Of a DNA stretch of 64,000 nucleotides, positions 49,639-62,471 are shown one piece after another. A program made the translations under genes and the position numbers. The DNA is taken from positions 3,171,001 to 3,235,000 of the forward strand of contig NC_134029.1 of NCBI RefSeq assembly GCF_964204645.1, in the 5' to 3' direction. Positions within the stretch are counted from its first letter, which is position 1. Each line of letters starts with the position of its first letter. Under the pieces are notes generated by a model, which worked only from the letters and a program-made list of their open reading frames with translations, had not been told where the DNA came from and ran no database searches. This DNA is from Tubulanus polymorphus. Its lineage: Eukaryota; Nemertea; Palaeonemertea; Tubulaniformes; Tubulanidae.

Positions 49639-51862
49639 ATGTTATCCTCTCCCCCAACGATCGTACTGGGAGCCTCTTTACTCGGAATTCCCATTGCTTA
49701 CATTCTAAACACCTTGAAGATGAAGCCGAACACACATGACATGTTCACTAATTTCACCGATGGCGATAACACTGTGATGATGTTAGGATTTCTTTCGTTG
49801 GGTCTAATGGTTCTTCTCACCTATCTCGGTTTCAAATTAACGAAAATTAGAGATAAACGACCGTCTTCTCAAATAATAGATCCTTTATTTTTCGGTAAGA
49901 TGATAAAACTTTAATTACGTTGTTGCGCTGTCGAATAAGTCTTATCCCCTCCTCTCTTAAATAATGACCCCCAAATTCTTTTATTTCAGTGTTCAGTATA
50001 TGTTGTTTTTCATCAGTTGTTGATCTGTTGATTGGTCTGGAAAATGATGGCGTAATATCAGGATTTGTGGCTTTTTATTTGAATGATGGGGAACCGTATT
50101 TACGAACTGCGCATGGTACATGCATTTGTTACTGGGATGGCACTGGACACTATATCATGTACATTTACATGCTTTATTCACTGTTTAGTGGGTGAGTTCA
50201 AGACCTGATTTCAATGAACACCTTTTTAGAACAAACGGACTTCTCACAGAATTTTGGATTTGTTTTTCTATCAGAGAATTGTGACTTTTCTTGAAAATCA
50301 GGGAATATCTGTATCTCTTTATAACTGCAGAAAGAGTATAAGAAATTGTGGTTTATATTGGGTAGGATCAATAGTACATAGTTTGGTAGTATTTCTGCCA
50401 GGAAATGTGGCTGGTGAGTAAAATTCCGTCCATTGAAATTAACACATACAGTAATGCTGAAAGAAATTCTATAGAAATTATCACATTTTTCTAGGTCCAT
50501 ATCCTGTGAAAGCTTCATTTCTGCTGAATGTTCCATTTGTCGTTGTTCCAATCTGGTCGGCTGTGCGATTTCTACAGGAGAGACCGACGGCAAAAAATAT
50601 ATCAGCAAAACGTGCTGAGGTTAGGATGGAAACTTACCAGTCAATCTGGACAAGACCTCTGGATATCCTGATATGCTTTTACTTCATTGCGGCAACAGTT
50701 GTGTCATTCTTTCGAGGATTTGTAAGTTTTGAACTCCTAATTCCAATTGATCTGATCAAAAATTGAAAGCATGGTGGGTGCAGGGTTTAGGCAGGCTTTC
50801 ATTGATTCCGGTATGGTTCTTTCTTACATGAATACAGTGGAACCTCATTATAACGAACTCTGATACAACGATTCATCGGATATAACAAATATAGAATTTC
50901 GTCGCAAGTAAAACAATTTCACTAATTTCATACTGGATACAACAAACTATCGGTTATTACGAACATATGATACTGGTCCCGTGAAGTTCGCTGTAACGAG
51001 GTTCCACTGTATAATAGTTCCTAAAGAATGAATAATCCCACAATGATGATAGTACAAAGTTTATTAATCGTCATATAGAAACAGTGATCATTCCTGTTCC
51101 TCTGAAAATGCGATTTATATACACGTATTGAAACTGTCAGATGAACATTGATGAGAAATGATTAGTTTATTCATTTATAACGTCGTCATAAAGAATGAGT
51201 TCAGTTTGATTGTATTTTCGCAAATCTTTAGGTTGCTTTAGGATGCTGTAAATGGTATGTCGAAGATTATGAGCCTTATCTAAACGATCCTGTCTTATAT
51301 CCTAAATTACAGGTGATGAATTTCATACCAGTAATATCTATAACAAATCACTGGTGCATCACTTCGATAATTTATATTTCCGATTTTTTCAGATGTTTGT
51401 TTATCTGTTTTATTTCATTCCATACTACATTATGAGCATATATGGTGTGATTAGACAGGGATGTTGTTGGATGAATGATTGGAGTATAATTCATGCTGGA
51501 GCTGCTGCACAGGTAATATATCTAACTATCATTGCATAACACAAGAGTCTAATCATACAAAACATGAAATATTCAGTGGACAATCCCAATCTGAATATGA
51601 TAAAATAAATAGTCTTATCATAAAATGATGGAGGAAATATTTGTATTCTATTTTGCAGGCACAAGTAGCATTTATTGGGTCATCAATTCATCATTCGACC
51701 CCTATTGAATACAGACTACCCCAAACATATCAAGCTCAATGCGTATTTTGGGTTATCAATTTAAGTTTACTGATCATTCCACAGTTTATCGCGTACAAAT
51801 TTATGAAACGATCATCATTGTTCAATCAGGATAAGATCAGTATGAAGAATAAAGCGTATTAG
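49639..51862 (+). CDS. TM6SF1/2-type multi-pass membrane protein
   Basis: Seven exons give 390 codons: 49639-49894, 49990-50191, 50331-50413, 50495-50721, 51232-51312, 51393-51512 and 51659-51862. Family blocks appear in order: DPLFFVFS, LLIGLENDGVISGF, ICYWDGTGHYIMY, GLYWVGSIVHSLVVFLPGN, then EPYLNDPVLYPKLQ, GCCWMNDWSIIHAGAAAQAQ and SIHHSTPIEYRLP. Several hydrophobic segments (about ten) are expected. These match human TM6SF1/TM6SF2, endomembrane proteins with two EXPERA domains; TM6SF2 influences lipoprotein lipidation. An in-frame ATG at 49561 would add 26 residues. I prefer 49639 because MLSSPPTIVLGASLLGIP aligns with the start of the human protein. AATAAA follows at 52019. A TA-flanked MITE sits in intron 4. 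Confidence 0.92.
50835..51009. mobile_element. pogo/Tigger-like MITE
   Basis: A 175-bp unit with terminal inverted repeats CAGTGGAACCTCATTATAAC and (right end) GTAACGAGGTTCCACTG, flanked by TA on both sides. TA target duplication and CAGTGGAACCTCGTTATAAC-type ends are known for Tigger/pogo elements. It lies in intron 4 of the TM6SF gene and has no coding capacity. Confidence 0.8.
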
Positions 51863-52898
51863 TGGATCTCCTGTGAACTGTGGCTGATCATCGCATTTTG
51901 ATGTATAAAAATCATTCCATGACTGAATTAACTTATATAAACTTAGAATGTACAGTGTATGAAATTCATGATTTATTTTTACAAAATTTACGTTTTTATT
52001 AGATTTATAGTTGTATAGAATAAATTGACTACATATTCATATTCATTATGTCCTCTGGATAAGAGCTTTATTGCTTTCCTGAATTGAGTTCTGAAGTAGG
52101 CGTTGAAGTAATCCAATCAAAACCAGCATCCCCGACATTTATTCAACACATATGGACTTGGGTAGTCTGAATACCAGTCGTTGTTGCCGGTTCCCTACAA
52201 CCCTGTTTGTAGAACGACGGCTAGGTACTAGACTAGGACCCGGGATATGGACTAGTTCTGGGATTTTGATATATCAAGTGATGAAAAGAAACCTCAGTGA
52301 CTGGAATGTGATGAAGAGTTAGGGTTAGGTTTGTTATCTTATTTTGGCCAACTCCATCCCTGGCTATCCACTGAGTCTTACGTCATCTAGTCTTACGTCC
52401 GAGAATATGGCCCCTGGAAAGTGGGATAAAAATGCATATTTGGAACCGTTATATACTGCCATCACCGATATTATGATGGATTGCTATTTTAGAATCTATT
52501 TTGACGGACTTTGCTTTATTACAAACAACAATAGATTAGGTTTTTGACCCCGGTATCCTAGGTACTATATATAATGAGACAAGGGAGCTAACTCTCTGTC
52601 GGATACCGGCAACTTATCGTATTGTGCTGCTCTCTGATGTCGATGAGAATCTAGCCCTGGCAAGTGTAACTCGGTAATCGGATGTTTCAAGGTCGTCGAT
52701 CTACGCCCTGGTTTTTGACAGGTCAATTAAATGGTAATAATTGATAAGTCCTTTTATTCAGTCTAAAAGAATGTCATAACATTTTTTTTTCAATAATTGA
52801 TGAAAATCTATGAACACTTAATGCTCAGTCATTTTTCTCCCTTTTTATTTTTTAGAAATAAAGATTTATAACCAGTTAGGCCTAGATTTAGCACAATA
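51863..52898. other. Intergenic, TM6SF 3' UTR to malate synthase start
   Basis: Contains the TM6SF poly(A) signal and then no supported gene. A small open frame at 52344-52547 has no recognisable feature. Confidence 0.5.
52019..52024 (+). promoter_or_regulatory. Poly(A) signal AATAAA
   Basis: AATAAA lies 157 bp after the TM6SF-type stop codon, in an AT-rich context. It is the likely 3' end signal of that gene. Confidence 0.6.
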
Positions 52899-55800
52899 AT
52901 GTCAAGTATTTACGACCACTCAGAGCACGTAGAAGTAGCAAATGCACCACCTGGTTTAGAAGATGAATTAAGGATTCTTTTAAATGCGGAGGCGATAAAA
53001 TTTGTGGCTGATTTAGTCAGCAAATTTGAAAATGATTTTGAGAATGTAAGTATTAGTTTTCGTCATGATTTAACATTCATTGTTATAAATTTCCTTTTAT
53101 GAATCAAGAAGCAAATTCTTTGATTATTATTCTTAGAGAATTGATGATAATCATAATCATAAATGCATTTTCCTTATTGAGGCGTTTTTTAGGGGAAGAA
53201 CTTATACCACTATTGTACCCGAGGCCTTTATGGTAGATGAATCATAACAGAAAATCTTTTTTACTTTTCCAGCTTTTAAGAAAAAGAGCAAAAAGGAAAC
53301 TAGATTTGGATGGAACGAACGCGATTCCAGATTTTACCCGACGAGATCGAGGTGAATGGTTTATATCAGAAATTCCGACGCGCTTGAAATGTAGACACGT
53401 CGACCTCGGAGATGTTTCACCAGCTAATACTCAACATTTTGTTGCCGCTTTGAAATCATCGGCTCAAGGAATTCAGGTAGGTCTGTTTTATATTGCTCTT
53501 CCATTTCATTTTAACATTCTAAACTTTTTATCTATATCTATAATCTTCAAGATTTTGTTTAGTATTTTATTTAAAAGTTTTTTTTTTAATAAATAAATCT
53601 TGAAATGAGGGGAAAATTTCAGGAAAAGCGAAGCATTGTTTTATGAAAGGTAACAGTGATGAATTGGGCAAATGTTTCATTTTTAGAATCTCAAAATAAA
53701 TTTTTTGTTAATCTGATTTTTATTCATAATTTTGGATGAATTATGAATATTTTCCATTACCTATTAGTTAAGGCTATATTTCAAAAGAAAATATTTTTCA
53801 ATGCAAGAAGTGGTTGGGTTTTTTCCAGATAGCAGCAACAAGGAGCCACATGCTCCCCTTTGAGAGTTTCCTGTGCCCTTTTGAAAAACAACAGCAATTT
53901 TTCCACCTGCAACTGATAGGAGAGTTGGGCACATATGTTTATATTCTCTGGAATAGATTTGAAGTGCCTGGAAATTGCATTAAAATGTACCGAAATTTCA
54001 CAATTATCCAGACCCTATTTTTGCTTCATTTCTACGGCGCTTGGCCATTTCATTTCTTTGTGCTCCTGTCAAAGTCTGCCCCTGGGATTTTAAATCAAAA
54101 CAAATCAAATCTTCCAATCAAATAAATTAGAGGGACTCCTTATTTTAGGATCAAATAAATCATTCTTGTCAAGATCTACAATACTATACCACCTACTGAT
54201 ATAAAAGATGAATTTAATGATGAAAGAAGAAGACTTTTCCAAATATTGATAAATTGTGTGAGTTGACATTCACTACATGGGGTAACACATGCCCAGTTAA
54301 TCAAATCCAAACTGGCACATTGGTCTTACACCATACACTGAATGACAAACACAAGTCTTAAGTCAATCGGCATTTTGATGAAAAGTTCTATTTCTGATTG
54401 ATGCTTAGTACCAGTTCATTCTTGATGATGGTAAAATCCTGATGTTGTCGGTTCACTGAAGATTTTCTAACCCGTAGGTGGCTTCTGTCAGATGGCCATT
54501 GGAAGTTTTATAATGCCCAATGAACATCTCACAAAACCTCACCTCCGACTTAATGAAGTCATCTACAATCAGCATCTATTTTCATGTCTGCAAAGAATGA
54601 ATATAACATAAAACATATAACATAAAGAAAATCTGATGATTCCTTGTAGCAATAACATACCTGTTCTAGTCTCCTCAGTTTGGAGACTGAATTTTCCACA
54701 TCTGAAGCCAGTATTTATACAGCAGTTCTCGCTAATTAACTATTAGTGCCATTTAGATGGCTGGAAAATGTGTAAATTAGACATTAGAGACTTCTGGTCA
54801 GTCGGACTGTGAAATGACTCAGCTGGGGGTCTGAAAGTCATTGTTGTATGCAGGTGCTGATCAACAATCCATCTGTTCTTTAATCAGAGATTCGTGATAA
54901 ATGTTGGTCATCATCCACCTGTTTTTGAATGATATATTGTTCATTTATGTCAAAAGAATTACTAGTCAGACAACTAGAGTCCTATGCGTGTGATTACTAC
55001 AAGTTCGTTAATCCATTTACTGAAGTCAACATCACTCATCAGAATACATGTCTTTGTATGCAATTTTAAAGTAACTAAATTGAGACTTTTTAGACTGACT
55101 TTGATGATGGACATTGTCCGACGTGGTTTAACCAAATTAGAGGTTTATGGAACGTGTACAGAGCGGTGCATGGTAAAATCCCTGGTACGTAATCAATCGC
55201 GGTCAATAAGAAAACATCAAGGTCTCGATGCTGAAATCCTTAAGATGGACCATTTCCTTACAGGTGTTCATTCAATTGAAAAAGTGCCTGTTCTGATGCT
55301 GAGACCTCGAGCCTGGAATATGATCGAACACAACATGCTTGTAAGTTCTGTATGAATCTTGCCCAAATCAATTTAGACTAGTGACAGTCTTTGTAGCGTC
55401 AATAGTTGAAATAAATTTATTATCATAGTGTAATGAAGATTTAACAACAAAAAAACACATCGATATTCAGATCTGAATCTTGCCCTTTCGCACTGAACTT
55501 CATGGTTGGTGACAATTCTTAAGAAATTTCACAGCGACATTAGTTAAGTGATAATTTTTATATCTCTAAAGGTAAATGGAAAAGAAGTGCCAGGACCACT
55601 GTTCGATTTTGGACTGCTGATGTTTCACAATGCTAGAATTCTCGCTCAAGTTAAAAGCGGTCCCTTCTTTTACTTGTCAAAGGTGAAGTAGTAGCTATGA
55701 GTTATAGATGTGAAGAAGAATTACTTATAATTTAGCATTTTTGTAACATTCTGTTTGTATTACAGCTTGAAAGTTCGACGGAAGCGAAATTATGGAATGA

Positions 55801-58243
55801 TATATTTGTTTATACTCAAATGAAGGTAAAATAGGTTATGGTTTCACAAGAATGTATAAATCTAAAATCAATCTAATTTCTTCATTAATTCAGTTTATCT
55901 TAAATCAATTTAGGAGTTTATGATTTTTGTAAAACTGGGCTCTGATATATATTTTTCCAACAATCGTAGATATTGTCCTCCACACTTATTACTGTTCACC
56001 ATTCGAGTTGATACTTGACTTCCTTTCATGCTAAAATCTCATCAACACCTCGTAACTGCTGCTAATCATTTTCCGTTTAAATCGTGACTAACTCGAAGAA
56101 TCTAATTCCTGGAATTATACCGCTCCTTAGAGAGAAGTACATTATACAGCCCAAAATTTTTCTAATGCATTTTTTGACATAAAACTGGCCCCAAATTTTT
56201 ATCTTACATTGCTTAGTTCTCATCTTTTTAGCTTGGGCTTCCACGAGGAACCATCAAAGCTTGTGTATTGATTGAAAATATCTTGGCTGCATTTGAAATG
56301 GAAGAAATTCTGTATGAATTGCGTGATCATTCTGCTGGTTTGAACTGCGGAATGTGGGATTATTCAGCTTCAATCATTAATAAATTCGGTTAGTAATTTT
56401 TAACCTGGATTTTGAGAGTTGTTGGCATGAAAATATGAAATATATGTATGTTTCTAAATTATTTCAATACATTAAAAGGCATGTACAATCATCATGTTTA
56501 TATTGCTAGTTTTGCTTGATAAGACTCGGCAGAATTATAGTGGTGTTTTAAAAATGATAACCATAGGGAGCGTTCATAAATTACGTACCTTCATTGGGGG
56601 AGGGGGGGTTACTGAATTTTGGTACAAAGTGGTACATGGGGGAGGGGGTCAGCAAAAAAGGTACGTACTTTGAGGGAGGGGGGTATTAATCAATCTTGGT
56701 ACGTACTTTATGTACCAAACTCAAATGAAAATAGCCGTAGGCCCAACGTACATACTGGCTACACCCACAATACTTTTTTCATTAGTCTAGTTACAAGAAA
56801 TCATTTATAATTGCTATAGAATTACTATTCATTCATTCATGTAATAGAAAGGAGTCGGAAAAATCTTCTTTTCTGTATTTCAGGTCATCGGCGAGAATTT
56901 GTTCTTCCAGATCGTAAAAAGTATGTTTCGATGGATCGTCATTTCCTGAAAAGTTACATGGATCTAGTGATACAAGTTTGTCACAAACACGGTGCTCATG
57001 TTACCGGCGGAATGGCTGCGAAACTTGTGACAGAAAAAGAGGAAAAAAACGCTATAGAAACTGTTTGCAGGTAATTAGTATGAACAATTATCTTTGATCT
57101 TTTTATTTTTATTTAAAAAAAATGTTATTTATCTTGGAAACAGAGTTTTTTTTAAAATCCAATTTGATATGAATTTTGTAGTATTCTTTAAAACAATAAA
57201 GATTTGTATTTTATTTTCTAGGGGTAAATTACTCGAAATCGAAGCTGGTGCTGATGGTTTTATGGTTTATGACCTGAAATTAGTTAAGATTATGCAGAAT
57301 CTTTTCAAGAAAAAGACTTCAGGAATAAATCAACTCAATGTCACTAGAGGTGAAGTCAATATTCGTGCAGATGACTTGTTACAGATGCCCACAGTAAGGA
57401 CCACTTTTTCCACAAAAGAATTTGATTGTGCATCAATTTCTTGCTTGTAAACAAATTTTTTTACGTATTTGATTCCAGGGTGGAGTGACACTGAATGGAC
57501 TCAAGTACAATATTTCAGTCGGGATTTTGTTCATATATTCATGGCTGAAAGGTGAATATATTACATAATAGTAAACTGCTATGATAAGATTGCACAAACC
57601 CTTTCTCTGCTATTTTTACTATCTACATGCGTTTTATAATTTATTTTCAGGAAATGGTCACTTTTATTTCCAAGGGGGTGTTGAAGACTCTGCAACTGCC
57701 GAAATTTCTCGTTCCCAGGTAAAGATAGAATTAATCGCTTGAAGAAATATACATTTTTGAAGTCAACATTTGTAGGGTTTAGGGTTTAAGAACAATAAGT
57801 TGTTTTCGAGCCAAGCGGTGTTATTTTCATAAAGCTTGAAAATAAAGCATAGTGTGACAAAAATGTTTAATTACAATGCTTTTTAGGCCTGATACATTTA
57901 ATTCAGATTTCAGATAAACTATAACGATATATTATACCCAAAACTATTTATCACTCTCTATCAGGTCTGGCAGTGGATCCGTCATAGGGCAAGATTAGAA
58001 GAAAATGGAGAACTGATCACATTTTCAATGGTACAAACTGTCGTTCGGACGACGATTGATGAAATTCTCCGTCGTGAGCAGATTGATAATCAATTACTAA
58101 ACCAAGCTGCAGACACTTTCCTTGAAATCGTAATGAAACACGAATTCCCTGAGTTCATTACGACTTATCTAAATGAAGAGCATCTGTTTCATTCTGTTCA
58201 TCCGAACAGGAACAGTAACTCGAAAGTCACTTCTAAATTATAG
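52899..58243 (+). CDS. Malate synthase, peroxisomal (PTS1 SKL)
   Basis: Twelve exons join into 541 codons: 52899-53045, 53273-53476, 55094-55184, 55264-55340, 55572-55682, 55766-55825, 56232-56388, 56884-57070, 57222-57393, 57479-57551, 57651-57718 and 57965-58243. The length equals that of malate synthase A. The enzyme condenses glyoxylate with acetyl-CoA to malate. Motifs: [11 protein letters not shown] (118-128), LMLRPRAW (158-165), [13 protein letters not shown] (233-245), the family signature [14 protein letters not shown] (261-274) and [15 protein letters not shown] (435-449). Glu245 and Asp273 are 28 residues apart, as are the Mg ligands Glu427 and Asp455 of the E. coli G isoform. Asp439 is the expected catalytic base. 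The protein ends SKL, a classical peroxisomal targeting signal. Eleven introns argue against recent bacterial transfer. No isocitrate lyase lies in the window, so a full glyoxylate shunt cannot be shown. Confidence 0.96.
53477..55093. other. Malate synthase intron 2 (1.6 kb)
   Basis: The longest intron of the gene. The exons on either side join directly to the expected family sequence ([10 protein letters not shown], then TDFDDG), so no exon is missing. I see no other feature. Confidence 0.7.
56575..56715. repeat. Imperfect repeat of G-rich and GTACGTAC blocks
   Basis: Blocks of 'ggggga(g)gggggg' alternate with 'tttggtacaaag', 'ggtacgtactttg' and 'ggtacgtactttatg', in malate synthase intron 7. 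Probably a small dispersed repeat. Confidence 0.5.
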
Positions 58244-59309
58244 ATAAAAACGTTATCATTGATCATTCATTGATTGTCATAAATGTTATCGTAAATGATT
58301 ACTCTGACATGTATTAAGCCAGGGAAATAGTGGGGTATTTTGGATTCCTTGATCTGTAAGAACCTAGGGATATATTGTTGATTTTAGAGCTATTTACAGG
58401 ATGAAGTATTTGCTATCTAAATATACATCATTTATTATTATGAATTTTTCTAGTCAATTTTTACAATCAACAAATTTGTTAATCGTTTAAAGTGTGAAAT
58501 AATCATGATTCATATAAAAATTTAGTCAAATCCATTCAATTGTTGTAGTTTGTTTTTTCACAAGTTTCAATTCACAAGGATGTATTTCCACATGACTGAA
58601 AGCCTTCAAATGCAACACTCAGCATAACAACTGAAGCCATACAGGGGGCCAGCAATCAAATGCTGTGATGTTTGCATTCTATTTTAAGACGACTTATTTC
58701 CTTAGCAGAAAAAATAAAATTAAGCGACCTTCTTGCAACTGATAGTGGTATTTATTAGCTTGAACATTTGTAGCACGATTATTTAATTTCTGGATGGATA
58801 AGTTGGGATTTTTTACAAACTCGGTTTCAGGAAAATCAATCTAATGCACATTTTATGAGGTACATACCGAATATGCTCAAAATGCTGATTTTCCTTCCAT
58901 ATGAACACAATTTTAATCATTAGGTACATGGAGAAGTGGCTTATCCCTGGAGATGAATACATACATCATCAATGGCCCCAAAAAGATGTCGATTTGTTTA
59001 ATATCAGGGTTTGTAGCAGTTGGAGGCAAAATTCAACATTTTTTCCTGAATCCAATGATGAGTTCCTGGTATTTCTCTTATTTAATGGTAAAGCCATGAA
59101 ATAACAAAATGCGTTAAGATTGCAATAAGAGTTATCAGTAGAAATTTCCTGTGATGACACAAACAATAAGTACTTCTCAGATCTTTCAGGGTTTAACCGA
59201 AAAGTAAGCACTAATCGGGGCCTATCCTGAATATTTCCAACTTATCATACTAAGCCGGACTTTAACTACAAACCCAGAATTAAATTGATAAACTCAGCGG
59301 GAAAGCCGT
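58244..59309. other. Convergent intergenic region
   Basis: It holds the 3' UTRs of malate synthase (plus) and TFIIIA (minus). A minus-strand AATAAA at 58756-58751 fits TFIIIA. Plus-strand AATAAA-like sequence occurs near 58709. No gene seen. Confidence 0.5.
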
Positions 59310-62126
59310 TTATGTCTCCTTGACGACAACACCGTCATTATAAGTATTCATATTAGCACCGGTTTGGGTTTTATCATTAACACGCGACGACAAACTGAAA
59401 TTCATATTTTTCTCTGCGCACGGTTCCAACGAAACTGACATAGTATAATTGTGATCGGTATTTGCCACAGACACCGACGATTTCATAGAATAATCGTGAT
59501 CATTGCTAATTCGTTCGTTTACGCTGCTCGAATCGACAACGTTATTGTTCCGACAGAGAGAAACATAGCTTTTATCCAGTCCATCCATAATATTTATCTG
59601 ATGACCCTGTTCCTCGTCAGATGTTTCTGAAAAATGTTCATTATCATCCGTTGTCGTTGTCGCAGGACGATGCCCGGACAATTTTGTAGCAAACGCAATT
59701 TTTCGAGAACTTTTTCGTTTCTTTTTCTGAAAAAGGATAAGAATGATAATAAACAATGATTTAATAGTTGATGAAATATGAATACCCGGTAGCGAAGAAT
59801 AGCGACAAACCTTCGGTTTAGGTCGATCTGGATCATGCAATTTCATGTGAAGTTCTAACTTTTGCTGAAAAGAATGCAAGAATTTCTTTGTAATACGACA
59901 CATCATTTAGGGGCTTGTTGATATTAAACTTCTAGATCTTCCTGCAAGCCATGTGTAGATACGTGAAGGAAGTGTACCAAATGATGGGAGCGCGTATGCT
60001 TGCAGATAAGTTGTTGGTTTTCAATAAGCAATGAACCGTGGCACACCTGGTAATGCAAAAAACATTAACCGGCAAATTTTGTGACGCCGTAGCAACCAAC
60101 AGAGTTTTAGGAGCTGTATATCGACTTCCAGTAAGGCAGTGAACGTGTTTGAAAAAATATTGCTGCAATTGTCGACAGATTTAAAACCACATTTAGGAAG
60201 AAATAATTACACTTCATATCAAGGACTTAACAGCAGAGCTGTTAGGCCGTCCTACCTTTGTGACAAATGTATGTCCACAACCTTTGTGTAGACACGGAAA
60301 GCGTTGACCGTCGTGGTAGGATTTAATATGAGCGACGAGGTTACGTTTATCGAGGTATACTCTCGGACATCCATCACGTGGACAGATGAACACTTGACGA
60401 GCATCGCTGTGACATTGTAAGTGACGTCGCAGTTTCTGTTTATTAGGAAATACTTGACTACACGTGTCACAGGTCAGACCTGAAGAAAACATCAGTTTAC
60501 CATAAGAACATTATTTATTACGAACCCATGAAATGTTTTTAATTCTAATTGTTAACAGCCACACCTCGCCAATTCTATTAAATTGCCTCCCCACGCGGCG
60601 TTATTCTCACCTTGTTTGTGTTTGGTAGCTAAATGCTTTCTAAGAACACTCCATTTCTCGAACACTTCTGAACAGTGGTGATGAGTACATTTATATCCCT
60701 CGTGTATTCGCATATGCAGTTTAAGTTTACTCGGCATCACAAAACTTTTCTCACATCCTTCATGAGTGCACCTTAAAATGATAATCAATAAACTCACAAA
60801 CAAGGGATGAAAGAATTGCATACACTTGTGTAAATTGAATAAGAGGGTCTAGAGAAAATCCCCTTTAACGATGATTGTCAATCTCTGGATAGGAAATTAT
60901 AAATGAAAATGGTGGCATATCATCCAGCTACAGAATGGCCACTTATCTGGAAATCAGGGTATTTTCTCTAAGTCAGGGAATTTCGTAAAGGATAAGTCGG
61001 GGAAATTTGCTGAGATAAAAGTGGCTACCCTGAACCAGTCTGGCCAGGTGTCATTTGTTCGTACTGCATACAGGTATGGTAGATGAACATGGAAATAACA
61101 GGTACTCACTTGTATGGTTTAACACCGGTATGAGTAAATTCATGTCCTCTCAGGTGATGGTGCTTCTTAAAAACTTTGTCGCAATCTTTGCACTGAAAAA
61201 AAGATCAAAATCAATAACAAAACATTCATGGTGAACATTGTGAAAGTGAGATACAATACCAGTACCTTATAGACATGTGTCTCATGGCGGCGTTGTATGT
61301 GTTTGTTTAGGTTGTCTTGTGAAACAAAACTCTGACTGCAGTCATCATGTGGGCACCTAGAAACATGAAAAGTTTCTGCTGATAGTCGAAATCAATGATT
61401 TTTACACAAGGAATCATTTGTTTGTTTGATTACTTACTGTATGATTATTTTGTTTTGTTTATCATCTGGTATGTGAGATTTATCGATATGACGTTGTAGA
61501 TGAGCTGATCTAGTGTATGTACGGTCGCAGTGGTTACACGCATACGGTCTCTGTGTCAGAAAATAGAAAATCATAGATTCTTCAACTGACGAGTATGAAG
61601 ATACAACAGACAGGGGTGTGTCTAAACATGTTGTGTCAATGTCTGTCTAAACATTTTGAAAGGCCAATCGACCCCCTGTTCCGTGATTTTACATGCTTTT
61701 CACAGGGGTCCTTACAGTTCAGGGCAAGTCACCAAAAATGCTCTTACGTCTCAGAATTGTCTTTTTTTGTCTGCAGTGCAGGGAGTATGAAATCCGGAAT
61801 TCCCTGATCTGTAAGAACCCTATTGTTTTGAATCGAGATGAATAGTCGAATACCTGCCCTGCTGGTCATGGTATGGTATGGTGGTGGTGGTGGTGGTGGT
61901 TTCGTTGACGTTAGTTAAGTTAGTTGTTACCTTTTTTTAGCCCATGATGGGCAAATGAGTGATTGTAAATATTTACCTCACCAGTGTGGGTTCTAGTGTG
62001 ATGTTCTAGTCGATCTGGTCTCGAAAACGTTTTACCACAGTTTTCGAAGGAACACAGATACACTGACGGCCTCGTTGATTTAATTTCACGGTTAGTTTTA
62101 CCAGAAACAACGTCCCCGTCAGCCAT
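59310..62126 (-). CDS. GTF3A: Transcription factor IIIA, nine C2H2 zinc fingers
   Basis: Eight exons give 430 codons: 62126-61977, 61550-61438, 61356-61266, 61192-61110, 60771-60611, 60479-60256, 59864-59811 and 59726-59310. Nine consecutive C2H2 fingers run from YLCSFENCGKTF to FPCLHKGCGHTF, the exact number in TFIIIA, with typical irregular linkers (MRIHEGYKC between fingers 5 and 6). After the fingers come HDPDRPKPKKKRKSSRK and FATKLSGHRP, matching the vertebrate 'HDPDKKK...LASHLSGY' segment. The protein binds the internal control region of 5S rRNA genes, recruits TFIIIC/IIIB and binds 5S rRNA. The C-terminal ~110 residues are acidic/Ser-rich and not conserved. The first in-frame ATG is 62126 (MADGDVVSGK); upstream the frame is open to a TGA but has no ATG. 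It is divergent from the Scm3-like gene. Confidence 0.95.
59940..60200 (+). pseudogene. Possible decayed coding fragment in a TFIIIA intron
   Basis: Inside TFIIIA intron 6, one plus-strand frame reads with protein-like composition (MCRYVKEVYQMMGARMLADK, then AVATNRVLGAVYRLPVRQ) but is broken by two TGA codons. It looks like an old transposon-derived or retrocopied fragment. I recognise no family, and it may be chance. Confidence 0.2.
60931..61032. mobile_element. Short element with TGGCCACTT-type ends
   Basis: Starts CAGAATGGCCACTTATCTGG and ends AAAGTGGCTACCCTG, with interior 'agtcagggaatttc' and 'aagtcggggaaattt'. The ends and interior phrases match, in inverse orientation, the element at 10073-10334. 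Lies in a TFIIIA intron. Confidence 0.45.
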
Positions 62127-62471
62127 GTTTGTAGCTCCACATTCTACACATTTCGCGCAGCTCTGAGAAATCGGTTTCGAATCCCGGTTTAATCCGAAGC
62201 TTTCACCCAAAGTTTGAGACTCATATCATAGAATTTGTTATACATTTTATAGAATTAATCCATATTATTTGAAAGATCTCAAATATAGGCATATTACATT
62301 TCTATAAATATGGTTTCGATATATTTCTTGAATTGAATTGAATATCGTTCTAAGGAGTTTCTGAAATATCCATGCTGTTTTCAGCACTAAATTTCAAAAT
62401 GCGAGCTTTTAGATTTAGTATTTTCCCCTGTGTTTAGTTGATTGGTGTTAGCCGATGATGTTATGTTAATC
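62127..62471. promoter_or_regulatory. Shared divergent promoter region of TFIIIA and the Scm3-like gene
   Basis: Only about 345 bp separate the two start codons on opposite strands. The region includes both 5' UTRs. I see no clear TATA box, consistent with a housekeeping bidirectional promoter. Confidence 0.5.
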
